A stretch of 50,666 bases of DNA from RPQJ01 sp963732415 (GCA_963732415.1 CAVSZK010000020.1:1-50666); one strand, 5' to 3'. Shown: positions 34,301-42,207, counted from the first letter of the stretch. Notes: generated from the sequence alone by a model not told the origin. Numbers and translations: made by a program.

Positions 34301-34444
34301 GGCGACGATGTCCTCCGAGAACAGGGCCCGGGCACGGTCGTAATTCTGCGCGGCGCTCGCCGCGTAAAGCCAGCCGCTCGAAGAAAGATCCGCGCAGATT
34401 TGATCCTCGAACGCGAGTTCCTTGTGTATGGCAGCGGGACTCAT
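31307..34444 (-). CDS. hsdR: Type I restriction enzyme R subunit HsdR
   Basis: A 1045-residue motor-nuclease. The N-terminal PD-(D/E)XK nuclease shows Asp144 (IDLVLFLNG) and Glu158-x-Lys160 (VATVELKTD). The SF2 translocase has Walker A SAGSGKT (310-316), DEAH (423-426) and AFTATPKNK, and the second lobe includes DRRLAGIHTVQTLSRLNR. The C-terminal helical region ends the protein. The ATG overlaps the hsdS stop by 4 bases (ATGA), so hsdM-hsdS-hsdR is one coupled operon. Together with the M and S subunits it cuts unmodified DNA far from the recognition site after translocation. It looks intact. Confidence 0.96.
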   Translation of the reverse strand: MSPAAIHKELAFEDQICADLSSSGWLYAASAAQNYDRARALFSEDIVAWVQTAHPVAWQSLQKNHGSSAGEVLLDRLRHQLDQQGTLEVLRGGIEMVGVKGRIRFAEFKPAFNINPDIVARYQANRLRVIRQVRYSLANENCIDLVLFLNGIPVATVELKTDFTQSIVDAIDQYRYDRHPKPKGSGPEPLLSFPGGALVHFAVSNSEVHMTTRLEGKATTFLPFNKGDGGGKGNPVDPVSGHRTAYLWKEVWDWEGWLEILGRYLVVQRDSKKVIERVIFPRYHQLDATRKLQAAVLADGVGGRYLIQHSAGSGKTNSIAWTAHFLSESHDTQDKKLFDTVIVVSDRNVIDAQLQEALFGFQKQMGVVATITNEESSKSAALAEALSGNKKIVVCTIQTFPFALEKVRELAATEGKRFAVIADEAHSSQTGEAASKLKAVLSPEEQELLKDGGEVSAEDILAAQMSARADDKGITFVAFTATPKNKTLELFGTRPDPARKPAPDNVPKPFHVYSMRQAIEEGFILDVLRNYTSYKLAFKLAHNGKDYTEQEVERSQAMKGIMGWVRLHPYNIAQKVQIVVEHFRQHVAPLVNGKAKAMVVVGSRVEAVRWKLAIEKYIAQKGYAIGTLVAFSGEVNDKESGAEAFSEHTASLNPNLKGRDIREAFKGDQFQILLVANKFQTGFDQPLLCGMYVDRRLAGIHTVQTLSRLNRAFPGKDTTYVLDFVNEPSDVLASFKVYYETAQLETTTNPSLVLNLRAKLDGQGHYDDFEVDRVARVELDPESTQGDLLKAIEPVVDRLMKLFSAAKKAWVEALDAGNEAEAKKHKDAMDALVLFRSDLGAYMRLYTFLSQIFNYENTDLEKRAIFYRRLVPLLEFGREREGIDLSKIKLSHHALKKQGAYKLDLGKGEAEKLQPLTGAGSGGVQDKDKVALSIIIQKVNDLFDGDLTDDDKLVYVNNVIKGKLLESAVLQQQAANNSKEQFANSPDLKRELINAIMGALDAHTTMSTQALNSTTVQDGMADILLDHAGLWEALRDRGTTSVAAR

Positions 34445-35760
34445 GCGGCTTCCTGCTCGACGAGTCCGCGGACGTCAATCTGACCGGTGACAGCGGCGGA
34501 GATCAAGGCGGAGCGGCGTTCTGTTAGCAGCTCGGTGGCATAACCAGACCCTCGGATCAGAGAGTCTATTTGCCGCAAACAGGCATCGACGAATTCACAA
34601 ATTGCGCCCTGCTCCTCAAATGGCGGCACAGGTACCACGAAGCTTGCAATCTGCTCGGCGCTGATGTGTGGAACACTTACTCCCGTCGTTTCTGGCAAAA
34701 CATGCGCGCAGAAATACTGCGTCGAAATCAAGAGCTCCAGGTATCTCGGATGCATGCGTGGATCTGGGCTTACCCTTGCCACGCGTTGAAGCAAAAGGCA
34801 CGGCAGATCACTATGAGCCAATCTGGCAACACGTACTCCATCTGAGATGAATGGACGATCCATGCCCAGGACAAGGTCTCCTTCTCTAAGGACGAATCTG
34901 TCCAAGCCATCGTCTGGCTCTCGGCTCCAGTACACTACCTCATCCCACTTCAGCGCCCCAACACCGACGTTGATACCCCGGAGTAGTCGCCAATTTGAGT
35001 CGTCATCAGAAAATTTATCGGACGGAAAAGCAAAACCCGAGAGAACATTCGCATAGAAGCCGCATTTTCCGACTATCCAATGTGCCGGCACATCCCCCAA
35101 CCACTCCACCCCGGAGTGCTTCATCGTCACCTCGGGATTGAGCCCCTTCGTCACCGCATGCGAGATGACCGCCTGACGCTTCTCATGCAGAAGCTCGATT
35201 AGCCGCTCCTGATAAGCGATGAGGGCGCCAATCTTGGCAGTCTCGCGGTCCAAAAAGGCAGCGATCTGACGTTGTTCTAGCAACGAGGGAAGAGCCAGGA
35301 CAATGTTCCGCATTTCACCGTAATTAGTGCTCCATAGATCCGCAACGATGCCTTTGCCGAACCGGCAGTACTCCTCCTGAAAAGGTACGGACCGCAGTAG
35401 AAAATGCGCAAAACGCCCAAACACCGTGGATCGAGGCTTCAGTACGGTGCAAATGAGCGACACGGATCCATTAAGAGGAGCAAGCCCAGCCGATCCTTTC
35501 CTGTCTGACCGGCTGTTGATAACGAAATCGCCCGCCAGAACTTTCCTGCGATTGTCCCCGTCATTTGTCTTTGCGGCAGTCTCTAGCTGAGGAACGACGC
35601 CCTCCTTCGTGACTGAAAGGGGTTCATAGTCTCTATCACTAACCTTTTCGCGACGCTCATCGAAGCAAGCCCCAACCCGGGTGTTCGACCAGTGTTCCGG
35701 GACGCTGCCCAGCCAGCTCACCCCACTGTCACGACAAGCGGAATATTTTGGAAAGCTCAA
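34441..35760 (-). CDS. hsdS: Type I restriction-modification specificity subunit HsdS
   Basis: A 439-residue S subunit with two target-recognition domains in tandem. Each begins with the same phrase (SGVSWLGSVPEHW near residue 12; SGVEWLGDVPAHW near 219) and ends in a helical spacer (LEQRQIAAFLDRETAKIGAL; FEEQGAICEFVDACLRQIDS). The two domains differ strongly in the variable parts, so the recognised sequence is bipartite and cannot be read from the protein. The start overlaps the hsdM stop by four bases and the stop overlaps the hsdR start by four. GC content falls inside the recognition domains, as is common for S subunits. Confidence 0.95.
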   Translation of the reverse strand: MSFPKYSACRDSGVSWLGSVPEHWSNTRVGACFDERREKVSDRDYEPLSVTKEGVVPQLETAAKTNDGDNRRKVLAGDFVINSRSDRKGSAGLAPLNGSVSLICTVLKPRSTVFGRFAHFLLRSVPFQEEYCRFGKGIVADLWSTNYGEMRNIVLALPSLLEQRQIAAFLDRETAKIGALIAYQERLIELLHEKRQAVISHAVTKGLNPEVTMKHSGVEWLGDVPAHWIVGKCGFYANVLSGFAFPSDKFSDDDSNWRLLRGINVGVGALKWDEVVYWSREPDDGLDRFVLREGDLVLGMDRPFISDGVRVARLAHSDLPCLLLQRVARVSPDPRMHPRYLELLISTQYFCAHVLPETTGVSVPHISAEQIASFVVPVPPFEEQGAICEFVDACLRQIDSLIRGSGYATELLTERRSALISAAVTGQIDVRGLVEQEAA

Positions 35761-37499
35761 TGCTTCAGCTCCCCGATCATCCGCAAGATGCGATCCGTCA
35801 CTTGCTTCAGATCCGCGTCAATCTCGTCCAGCGGCCTCGGTGGCTTGAACACATAGAAGTGCCGGTTGAACGGGATCTCGTAACCGACCTTGCTCTTATC
35901 ATGGTCAATCCAAGCGTCGGGGGCATGTGGCAACACCTCACGCTTGAAGTAGTCCTCGACATCCTCCGATAGCGGTACGTTCTCGGTGTCCCGGAGAGCG
36001 GTGTCGGCCACAGGCTTTCCCTTTGCTTTCCCTTTCTGGCCGAGAACGACGTTGCCCGAGCCGTCTCGTTCTGGCCGCTCCACGGTAATGGTGCGGTAGC
36101 CGAAATCCTCGTTGCGGAAGATCCGGCTGATGGGCTTCCCATCGCGTGTCTCCTCGGCGAACGAGCCGAATAGCTGGGTGATGCCCTCGATGTGCTCCGG
36201 ACCGAGCTCCTTTCGCTTGCTTCCCAGGCTCTTGCGCATCCTCTGCCAAAACGAGCTGGCGTCGATGAGTTGGACCTTGCCCTTTCGGGCAGTGGGCTTC
36301 CGGTTGCTCAGGATCCATACATAGGTGCTGATCCCGGTGTTGTAGAACATGTCGGTGGGCAAACCGATGATGGCCTCGACAAGATCGTTCTCGAGGACGT
36401 GGCGACGAATCTCGCTCTCGCCAGATCCTGCGCCCCCGGTGAACAGGGGAGATCCATTAAGGACGATTCCGAAGCGGCTTCCACCCTCCGAGGCGGGACG
36501 CATCTTCGAGATTAGGTGCAGGAGGAAAAGGAGGGAGCCGTCGCTGACTCGCGGCAAACCGGGGCCGAAGCGCCCGTTGTAGCCCAGCTGCTCAACTTCC
36601 TTGCGGATCTCACGCTCTATCTTCTTCCACTCCACACCGAAGGGTGGATTGGAGAGCATGTAGTCGAACTTCTTCCCAGGCAGACCGTCTTGGGAGAGCG
36701 TGTTGCCGAAGACAATGTTGGCGACGTCCTGCCCCTTGATGAGCATGTCGGCCTTACAGATGGCGTGCGACTCGGGATTCAACTCCTGCCCGTACATCAC
36801 GAGGCGGGCCTCCGGATTGAGCGCGGCGAGATGCTCGCCAGCCACGCTGAGCATGCCGCCCGTGCCGGCGGTCGGGTCATAGATCGAACGAACCACGCCC
36901 GGCTTGGTCAGCGCCTCATCGTCCTCGATGAACAGCAGATTCACCATGAGGCGGATGACCTCGCGCGGCGTGAAGTGCTCGCCGGCCGTCTCGTTCGAAA
37001 GTTCCGCGAACCGGCGGATCAGTTCTTCGAATACCTGCCCCATCTCCGCGTTGCTGACGGCGTCCGGATGCAGATCGATGTTCGCGAATTTCTCGGTGAC
37101 GAGGTAAAGCAAGTCCGCCTTCGCGAGCCGGTCGATCTGAACGGAAAATTCAAAGTGCTCGAAGATCTCACGGACATCCGGAGAAAACGCCTGAACATAG
37201 CGCCGTAGATTCTCGGCGATATTCGACTGATCTCCCATCAACTTCTTCAAGTCGAGCGGGGATGTGTTGAAGAAGAGCTGGCCGGACTTCTTGAGGAGGA
37301 ACGGATCGGGATTCAGACCCGCCTTCGTCCGCACGGCGAGCTCGTTCAGAACCGCCTGCTTGGTCGGCTCCAGCACGCAGTCCAGGCGGCGGAGCACAGA
37401 GAACGGCAAGATCACTTTGCCGTAGTCTGACTGCTTGTAGTTGCCTCGGAGGAGATCCGCGACGGACCAGATGAATGACGAAAGGTTGGTATTGGACAT
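35757..37499 (-). CDS. hsdM: Type I restriction-modification methyltransferase HsdM
   Basis: A 580-residue N6-adenine methyltransferase. The N-terminal helical domain starts SNTNLSSFIWSVADLLRGNY; SAM-binding motif I is DPTAGTGG (208-215) and catalytic motif IV is NPPF (284-287). The start at 37499 is chosen because family proteins begin there; the frame runs on 50 codons upstream but without similarity. First gene of the hsdMSR operon. The M subunit both protects host DNA and, with HsdS, makes the core of the restriction complex. No damage is seen. Confidence 0.95.
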   Translation of the reverse strand: MSNTNLSSFIWSVADLLRGNYKQSDYGKVILPFSVLRRLDCVLEPTKQAVLNELAVRTKAGLNPDPFLLKKSGQLFFNTSPLDLKKLMGDQSNIAENLRRYVQAFSPDVREIFEHFEFSVQIDRLAKADLLYLVTEKFANIDLHPDAVSNAEMGQVFEELIRRFAELSNETAGEHFTPREVIRLMVNLLFIEDDEALTKPGVVRSIYDPTAGTGGMLSVAGEHLAALNPEARLVMYGQELNPESHAICKADMLIKGQDVANIVFGNTLSQDGLPGKKFDYMLSNPPFGVEWKKIEREIRKEVEQLGYNGRFGPGLPRVSDGSLLFLLHLISKMRPASEGGSRFGIVLNGSPLFTGGAGSGESEIRRHVLENDLVEAIIGLPTDMFYNTGISTYVWILSNRKPTARKGKVQLIDASSFWQRMRKSLGSKRKELGPEHIEGITQLFGSFAEETRDGKPISRIFRNEDFGYRTITVERPERDGSGNVVLGQKGKAKGKPVADTALRDTENVPLSEDVEDYFKREVLPHAPDAWIDHDKSKVGYEIPFNRHFYVFKPPRPLDEIDADLKQVTDRILRMIGELKH

Positions 37500-37655
37500 G
37501 CCGCTCTTCGGTTTCCCTGCGATGGCGTCTGCGCGATCCATCGCCGTTGATGCGGAAGAGTACCTTTCTTTGCGGATAGAACGGGAGTACCACTTGCCGC
37601 ATGGTCGCGCCCGGCGAGCCAACTCAATCCGAATTCTTGCGGCTAACATGTGCCC

Positions 37656-37889
37656 ATGGGGACGCAGGACCGTGACTGGTACAGGTAAGAGCTGAAGAAG
37701 AAGCAGCGGCTCCGCTGGAGCGATCGGAGCGGCGAGTTGGAGTTCGACACGCCCGCACGGAGGCGCCGCTGGCGATGGCCCTATCGACTGCGCCCGGACC
37801 TGCCCTGGTGGGCGCGTGAGATGGTGAGGCAGACCCTGTTCTGGGGATTCGTTGCGCTGGTCTATTTCCCCTGGAGCAAGTTCGGCTGA
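37656..37889 (+). pseudogene. Small basic membrane-associated protein gene with an internal TAA
   Basis: Seventy-eight codons from ATG to TGA that read as one protein except for TAA at codon 11 (37686-37688). The product would start MGTQDRDWYR, continue through a very basic Arg/Trp-rich centre and end in a hydrophobic segment (VRQTLFWGFVALVYFPWSKF). One base change from GAA to TAA explains the stop. It is divergent from hsdM and lies between hsdM and the tRNA-Phe gene. Family not recognised; stop-codon damage or a sequencing error are both possible. Confidence 0.45.
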
Positions 37890-38097
37890 GCGTAGGTCGC
37901 CGATCCCTTAGTCGGCGGAGGCCCAAACCAACCCACTTCCCTCGCGCCGCGTCTGCCACGCCGGGCCGCCCCACGACCGGCCCCATGCCCCATGGCCACG
38001 CGACGCACCCGACGCCACTCCGGGCCGACGTCGGGCCCTCCCGGTCGCCGCTGGGGCAAGCGGCCCGCCCCGGATTCGAACCGCCGACCCGATTTCG

Positions 38098-38190
38098 GAT
38101 AGTCCGATGGTCAGCCCATTTCGGGCCAAAACGGCGCCCGATGGTCCGCCGGTCACGACGAAAACCGCATGCGTTTCATGGAGTTGGGAG
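38098..38190 (+). repeat. R2 repeat at the 3' flank of tRNA-Phe
   Basis: About 75 percent identical to 9708-9799, with the block CCCATTTCGGGCC and the spaced GATGGTCCGC motif in common, and also related to 3265-3300. It directly adjoins the CCA end of tRNA-Phe. A T-arm-like GGATTCGAACC (38072-38082) lies just outside. The interval 37890-38097 shows no gene. Confidence 0.6.
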
Positions 38191-38266
<76 letters not shown>

Positions 38267-38311
38267 ACGGTAGGCTTCCCGGCCGGTCGGCCGGGCATCG
38301 GAAGGGCGGGA

Positions 38312-38340
38312 ATTAGACCCGAGGGGTGCCCGGCCGTCAA
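38312..38340 (-). promoter_or_regulatory. tRNA-Phe promoter
   Basis: On the minus strand: TTGACG (38340-38335), a 17-base spacer, TCTAAT (38317-38312), then a GC-rich discriminator (TCCCGCCC) typical of stringently controlled stable-RNA promoters. Expected start near 38305, about 39 bases before the mature 5' end. Confidence 0.7.
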
Positions 38341-38440
38341 GGACGCCCACCTACCCAAATCTCAACAATTCCGCGCAATTAGCGGCGGTCAGTGACCCCC
38401 TAGCTCGACCAGAATTCGTCCAGAGGCGCCCGGCAAAATA

Positions 38441-38480
38441 TTGCCTTACACTAAAGTAAGGAACTATAGATTTGGTAAGG
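38441..38480 (+). promoter_or_regulatory. Toxin-antitoxin promoter and operator
   Basis: TTGCCT (38441-38446), an 18-base spacer and TATAGA (38465-38470) form a promoter. Overlapping it, CCTTAC-ACTAAA-GTAAGG (38444-38461) is a perfect inverted repeat, and a third GTAAGG half-site lies at 38475-38480, just before the antitoxin ATG (38485). This fits autorepression by the AbrB-type antitoxin, alone or with the toxin. Confidence 0.65.
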
Positions 38481-38484
38481 CGCC

Positions 38485-38745
38485 ATGAGCGAAGCGAAAG
38501 TGACCAGCAAAGGGCAGATCACCGTGCCGAAGGACGTGCGGCTCAAATTGAACCTCAAGGCAGGCGACCGCGTCCTCTTCATCGTCGATGACGACGGGGC
38601 GGTGCAACTGCACGCCATCAACAAGGACATTTCGTCGCTGCGGGGCATCCTGCCGCCACCGAAGCGCAAGGCCACCATCGAGGAAATTGAGGAGGCCATC
38701 GGACGAGCGGCCGTGGCGGACGCGCTGGGCCATGATTGGGATTGA
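38485..38745 (+). CDS. AbrB/MazE/SpoVT-fold antitoxin
   Basis: An 86-residue protein. The first 50 residues are a swapped-hairpin AbrB domain (AKVTSKGQITVPKDVRLKLN, then LKAGDRVLFIVDDDGAVQL). The acidic C-terminal tail (KATIEEIEEAIGRAAVADAL) is the likely toxin-binding part. It overlaps the toxin gene by 14 bases. The upstream palindrome is its likely operator. Confidence 0.9.
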   Translation: MSEAKVTSKGQITVPKDVRLKLNLKAGDRVLFIVDDDGAVQLHAINKDISSLRGILPPPKRKATIEEIEEAIGRAAVADALGHDWD

Positions 38746-39133
38746 TACCAACGTCCTGCTACGCCTGCTCGTGCGCGACCACGAGACCCAGGTCCGCGCG
38801 GCCGAGCGGTTCATCGCAACTCACTGTTCCAGCGAGGATCCCGGCTTCGTCTCGCGCAGCGTCGTCATCGAAACCGCCTGGGCGCTGCGAAAGATCTACG
38901 GCTACGAGCGCCTGCAGATCGCGGCGGCGATTCGTGGGCTGCTGGACGTGTCCGAACTCGAGGTCGAATCGGCGGATGAGATTCACTCTGCAGTTACGGA
39001 TTTCGAGAAATCGACCGCGGGGTTCGTCGATTGCCTCCTTGCAAAGACAAACGCTTCTGACGGCTGCGAACACACGATCACCTTCGACCGCAGGGCCGCA
39101 AAGTTGCCTGGCTTCAAACTGCTGGCGGGATGA
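38732..39133 (+). CDS. PIN-domain toxin (VapC-like ribonuclease)
   Basis: A 133-residue PIN nuclease. The acidic active-site residues are in place: Asp5 (IGIDTNVLL), Glu47 (VIETAW), Asp100 (FVDCLLA) and Asp119 (TFDRRA). It starts inside the antitoxin gene, so the two are translated together. VapC-type toxins cut specific RNAs, often tRNA, until bound by the antitoxin. The pair follows tRNA-Phe by about 220 bases. No damage is seen. Confidence 0.92.
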   Translation: MIGIDTNVLLRLLVRDHETQVRAAERFIATHCSSEDPGFVSRSVVIETAWALRKIYGYERLQIAAAIRGLLDVSELEVESADEIHSAVTDFEKSTAGFVDCLLAKTNASDGCEHTITFDRRAAKLPGFKLLAG

Positions 39134-39177
39134 CCGCCGGGCGGCACAGAATGCCCGCCGATGCACGGCACTGACCC

Positions 39178-40050
39178 ATGTCCCCGAATAGCCTGATCAC
39201 AGCGGTTCTGGTTGGCGTCGCCCTGTTCGGCGTCTCTCACGTGCTGGCGTGGTGGTGGCTCGAGCGCAGGAACGCGACCTCCACCGGCACCCGCAAGCCG
39301 CGGCTGTTCGACGTGGCGCTCGGCTTCGTCGCGAACTTCTTCGACACGCTCGGCGTTGGCTCTTTCGCGACCACTACCGCCGCTTACCGGCTGCGCAGGT
39401 ACGTGGCGGACGAAGACATCCCGGGCACGCTGAACGTCGGCCACGCGCTGCCGACCATCGCCCAGGCGCTGATCTTTATTGCCGCCGTCGTCGTGGATCC
39501 GGTGACGCTGATCGGCATGATCGCGGCGGCGGTCGTGGGCGCCCTGGTGGGCGCGCAGGTGGTCTCGGGCCTGCCGCGGCGTGCGGTGCAACTCGGCATG
39601 GGCATGGCGCTGCTGGTCGCCGCCCTGCTCTTCCTGCTCACCATCTTTGGGCTGGTGCCTGGCGGTGGCGAGGCGATCGCGCTCTCGGGCCCGCGGCTCT
39701 GGATCGGCCTGGCCGGCAACTTCGTGCTCGGCGCGCTGATGTCGCTCGGCATCGGGCTGTACGGCCCCTGCCTGATCCTGGTGAGCCTGCTCGGCATGAG
39801 CCCGATTGCGGCGTTCCCGATCATGATGGGCTCGTGCGCGTTCCTGATGCCGGCGGGCAGCCTGCGCTTTGTCGCGAGGCGCCGCTACGACGCGCGCGCA
39901 GCTATCGGCCTCGCGATCGGCGGCATACCGGCGGTGCTTCTCGCCGCCTACGTCGTGAAGTCGCTGCCGCTCGACTGGCTGCGCTGGCTGGTGGTGGTCG
40001 TGGTCGTGTACGCGGCAGCGGGACTGCTGCGCTCGGCGCTTCAAAAATAG
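39178..40050 (+). CDS. TauE/SafE family membrane permease
   Basis: A 290-residue inner-membrane protein with about eight hydrophobic segments. The repeated TauE/SafE signatures are visible: LGFVANFFDTLGVGSFATTT in the first half and AGNFVLGALMSLGIGLYGPC in the second. Family members are proposed exporters or importers of sulfite and other sulfur-containing anions; the exact substrate here is unknown. Its TAG stop (40048-40050) lies within a 50-base palindrome, suggesting that the repeat reshaped the 3' end of the gene. Confidence 0.88.
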   Translation: MSPNSLITAVLVGVALFGVSHVLAWWWLERRNATSTGTRKPRLFDVALGFVANFFDTLGVGSFATTTAAYRLRRYVADEDIPGTLNVGHALPTIAQALIFIAAVVVDPVTLIGMIAAAVVGALVGAQVVSGLPRRAVQLGMGMALLVAALLFLLTIFGLVPGGGEAIALSGPRLWIGLAGNFVLGALMSLGIGLYGPCLILVSLLGMSPIAAFPIMMGSCAFLMPAGSLRFVARRRYDARAAIGLAIGGIPAVLLAAYVVKSLPLDWLRWLVVVVVVYAAAGLLRSALQK

Positions 40051-40094
40051 GTGCCAGGCACCGAATTAATTAATTCGGTGCCTGGCACCTATTT
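40045..40094. repeat. Perfect 50-bp palindrome, GGTGCC/GGCACC family
   Basis: Symmetric around 40069/40070 with 25-base arms: AAATAGGTGCCAGGCACCG, then an AATTAATTAATT-type centre, then the mirror image. It lies between the convergent TauE and aminotransferase genes and supplies the TauE stop codon. It could act as a two-way terminator; its core occurs twice more at 41828 and 41931. Confidence 0.85.
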
Positions 40095-40101
40095 ATCTTG
40101 C

Positions 40102-41811
40102 TCAGCAGACGTTGAAGAAGCGCAACTCGCCGAAGCGCTCGAGCTCTGCCTCCACGCCCGGGCCAGGCTCGCCGAGCCGCTCCGCCCACGCACGCGCCTC
40201 GGCGAGGCAATCCGCGTAGATCTTCGACCGTGTCTCCGCCGGCAGCGCGGTCTCGTTGCAGCCCTCCGCCTCGAGCGCGGCGTCCAGCGAGAACGCGGCA
40301 TGTGTTTCCTGGTACTCGCGATGGCTCCACATGCCGGTGCCCGGATCGAAGGAATACAGGGGCAGGAAACGATGGCCCTGGGCCGCGACGAACTCGACGG
40401 CGTCCATGATGAAGCCGGCCTCGAGGTCGTCCATCGAGTAATGGAAGCCGACACGGCACCAGCCGGGCTTGATGCCCTGGAATCCCTTGCGCACCCAGTC
40501 GCGGTAGAGTTCGGACGTCGCCTGGTCGATGCCAAGCAGCCGGTGGCCGTAGGGCCCGGCGCAGGAACAACCCGCGCGTGACTGGATACCGAACAGGTCG
40601 TTCAGAAGCACGGTCACGAACTTCGGGTGCAGGTAACGGCCGCGCGCATCGCGCAGGTTGAAAGACACGATGCCGATGCGTCGCTTCGGATCCGGGTTGC
40701 CTAGTATCTCGATCCGCTCGTTGCCGGCCCAGCGCGCGAACGCGCGGCTGAGCAGTTGGTGCTCGCGCGCCTCGATGCGCTCCACGCCGATGCGGCCCTT
40801 GAGTTCGATTGCGAGCGCGGCCTTGAGCGTCTGCAGCACACCGGGTGTGCCGGCCTTCTCGCGTTCCTCGACGTCGCGGATGAAGTCCTGGTCCACGGGG
40901 CTCACGTAGTCCACCGTTCCTCCGCCACCGACACTGGGCGCCAGGTCGCGCTGGTACATGCGCTCGTTGAACACCAGTACGCCGCTCGACCCCGGTCCGC
41001 CGAGGAACTTGTGCGGCGAGAGAAACACCGCGTCGATCGATGGGTCGCCGTCCGCAGGCGTCGCCGCCGGATTCATATCAATGCCCACGTACGGCGCGCT
41101 GGCCGCGAAGTCGAAGCAGGCATAGGCGTCGTGCGCGTGCAGCATCCGGGCGATCTCGTGCACCGGCGAGCGCATGCCCGTGACGTTCGAAGCCGCCGAG
41201 AACGAGCCGATCCTGAGTCGCCCGCGGTACTCGGGCTCGCGCAGCAACCGCTCGAGGTGCGCGAGGTCCACGCTGCTGTCGGCCGCGAGGTTGACCTCGA
41301 CGACGGTGGCCAGCCCCTGTCGCCAGGTGACTTCGTTGGAGTGGTGCTCGTAGGGCCCGACGAACACGACCGGCTGGCGCGACTCCTGGTGGCGGCGGAA
41401 TGCCTCGTACTGCTCGGCGCCCAGGAACTCACGCAGCTCGTCGCCGACCGCCTTGCGGGTCGCGGGCGGCAGGAACACGCCGAGGATCTGCTGCAGCTTG
41501 TCGATGGCCCCGGTCGCACCAGTGCCACAGGCGACGATACGGCCGTGAGGCCCCGCGTTCACCGAGCGCTTGATTGCATCCTCGGCCTCGTGCAGCAGCC
41601 GGCTCATGCTGCGGCCGGTCAGGTCGTCCTCGGTGTGCGTGTTCGCGTAGACCCGCTGCAGTGTCTGCAGGTAGCGCTCGACGAACACCAGGCAGCGGCC
41701 CGAGGCCGTGTAGTCGCAGTACACCATCAGGCGGCGACCGAACGGCGTGTCGAATGCCGAGTCGATGCCGACGATCTGGCGGCGGAGGTACTCGAAGCTC
41801 CAGTCGTGCAT
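40102..41811 (-). CDS. Class V aminotransferase-fold PLP enzyme (cysteine-desulfurase-like)
   Basis: A 569-residue fold-type I PLP enzyme. The PLP lysine is Lys268 in FLSPHKFLGGPG, the pyridine-binding Asp is in ACFDFAAS (Asp234), the phosphate-binding loop is CGTGATGAI, and a cysteine-rich loop AGCSCAGPYG corresponds to the catalytic-Cys region of desulfurases. The C-terminal 100 residues exceed the usual NifS/SufS length and are unassigned. The start at 41811 is preferred because the frame upstream runs into the palindromic repeat. The gene is bracketed by GGTGCC-type palindromes. Confidence 0.85.
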   Translation of the reverse strand: MHDWSFEYLRRQIVGIDSAFDTPFGRRLMVYCDYTASGRCLVFVERYLQTLQRVYANTHTEDDLTGRSMSRLLHEAEDAIKRSVNAGPHGRIVACGTGATGAIDKLQQILGVFLPPATRKAVGDELREFLGAEQYEAFRRHQESRQPVVFVGPYEHHSNEVTWRQGLATVVEVNLAADSSVDLAHLERLLREPEYRGRLRIGSFSAASNVTGMRSPVHEIARMLHAHDAYACFDFAASAPYVGIDMNPAATPADGDPSIDAVFLSPHKFLGGPGSSGVLVFNERMYQRDLAPSVGGGGTVDYVSPVDQDFIRDVEEREKAGTPGVLQTLKAALAIELKGRIGVERIEAREHQLLSRAFARWAGNERIEILGNPDPKRRIGIVSFNLRDARGRYLHPKFVTVLLNDLFGIQSRAGCSCAGPYGHRLLGIDQATSELYRDWVRKGFQGIKPGWCRVGFHYSMDDLEAGFIMDAVEFVAAQGHRFLPLYSFDPGTGMWSHREYQETHAAFSLDAALEAEGCNETALPAETRSKIYADCLAEARAWAERLGEPGPGVEAELERFGELRFFNVC

Positions 41812-41827
41812 GACAGTGATTGTAGAG

Positions 41828-41850
41828 AAATAGGTGCCAGGCACCTATTT
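41828..41850. repeat. Palindrome AAATAGGTGCC-A-GGCACCTATTT
   Basis: A perfect 23-base palindrome with a one-base centre, 17 bases upstream of the aminotransferase ATG. It shares its core with 40045-40094 and, including the following TATTTTCGGGA, with 41926-41953. Confidence 0.8.
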
Positions 41851-41925
41851 TCGGGAAGAATGCTCCCTGTTACCTCTTCTGCGTATATCGGCTGGGCCGG
41901 TTCGGGCGAACAATCAAGGCGTGTA

Positions 41926-41953
41926 AATCGGTGCCTGGCACCTATTTTCGGGA
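41926..41953. repeat. Third GGTGCC-T-GGCACC palindrome
   Basis: GGTGCCTGGCACC at 41931-41943, followed by the same TATTTTCGGGA as the copy at 41828. It ends just before the ribosome-binding site of the DUF1496 gene. Confidence 0.75.
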
Positions 41954-41961
41954 GCAACGCC

Positions 41962-42207
41962 ATGAAGCTACATCCCTCGATTCCGCAGGTGGGCGCGCAG
42001 GACCCTGAACTCAGGAACTCACCGGTTGCCGACGAAGAAGACGAGGACACCGACGTGGTGCGCCAGCAGGTTCCCGGCGAACCAGCCTGCTATTTCAATG
42101 GCACCAGCTATCCGCACGGCACTTTTGTCGCCAGCGGGTCCCAGGTCCTGAAGTGCAGCTATGGCGTCTGGCTAGACGAAGGCTCGGCGGACCCAGGGCG
42201 CGCGTAA
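41962..42207 (+). CDS. DUF1496 domain protein
   Basis: An 81-residue protein. After a polar, acidic N-terminal part (VADEEDEDTDVVRQQVPGEP) comes the DUF1496 core, ACYFNGTSYPHGTFVASGSQ, then LKCSYGVWLDEG, with two cysteines that may pair. GGGAG lies 7 bases before the ATG. No signal peptide is visible. The role of this family is unknown. It sits between a GGTGCC palindrome and a GGGGAC repeat block. Confidence 0.75.
   Translation: MKLHPSIPQVGAQDPELRNSPVADEEDEDTDVVRQQVPGEPACYFNGTSYPHGTFVASGSQVLKCSYGVWLDEGSADPGRA

Noticed and set aside
38107..38130. Possible tRNA-Phe terminator (GCCC-ATTTC-GGGC hairpin)
   Set aside because: The stem is short in this copy and no U-run follows on the minus strand, so a terminator cannot be claimed.
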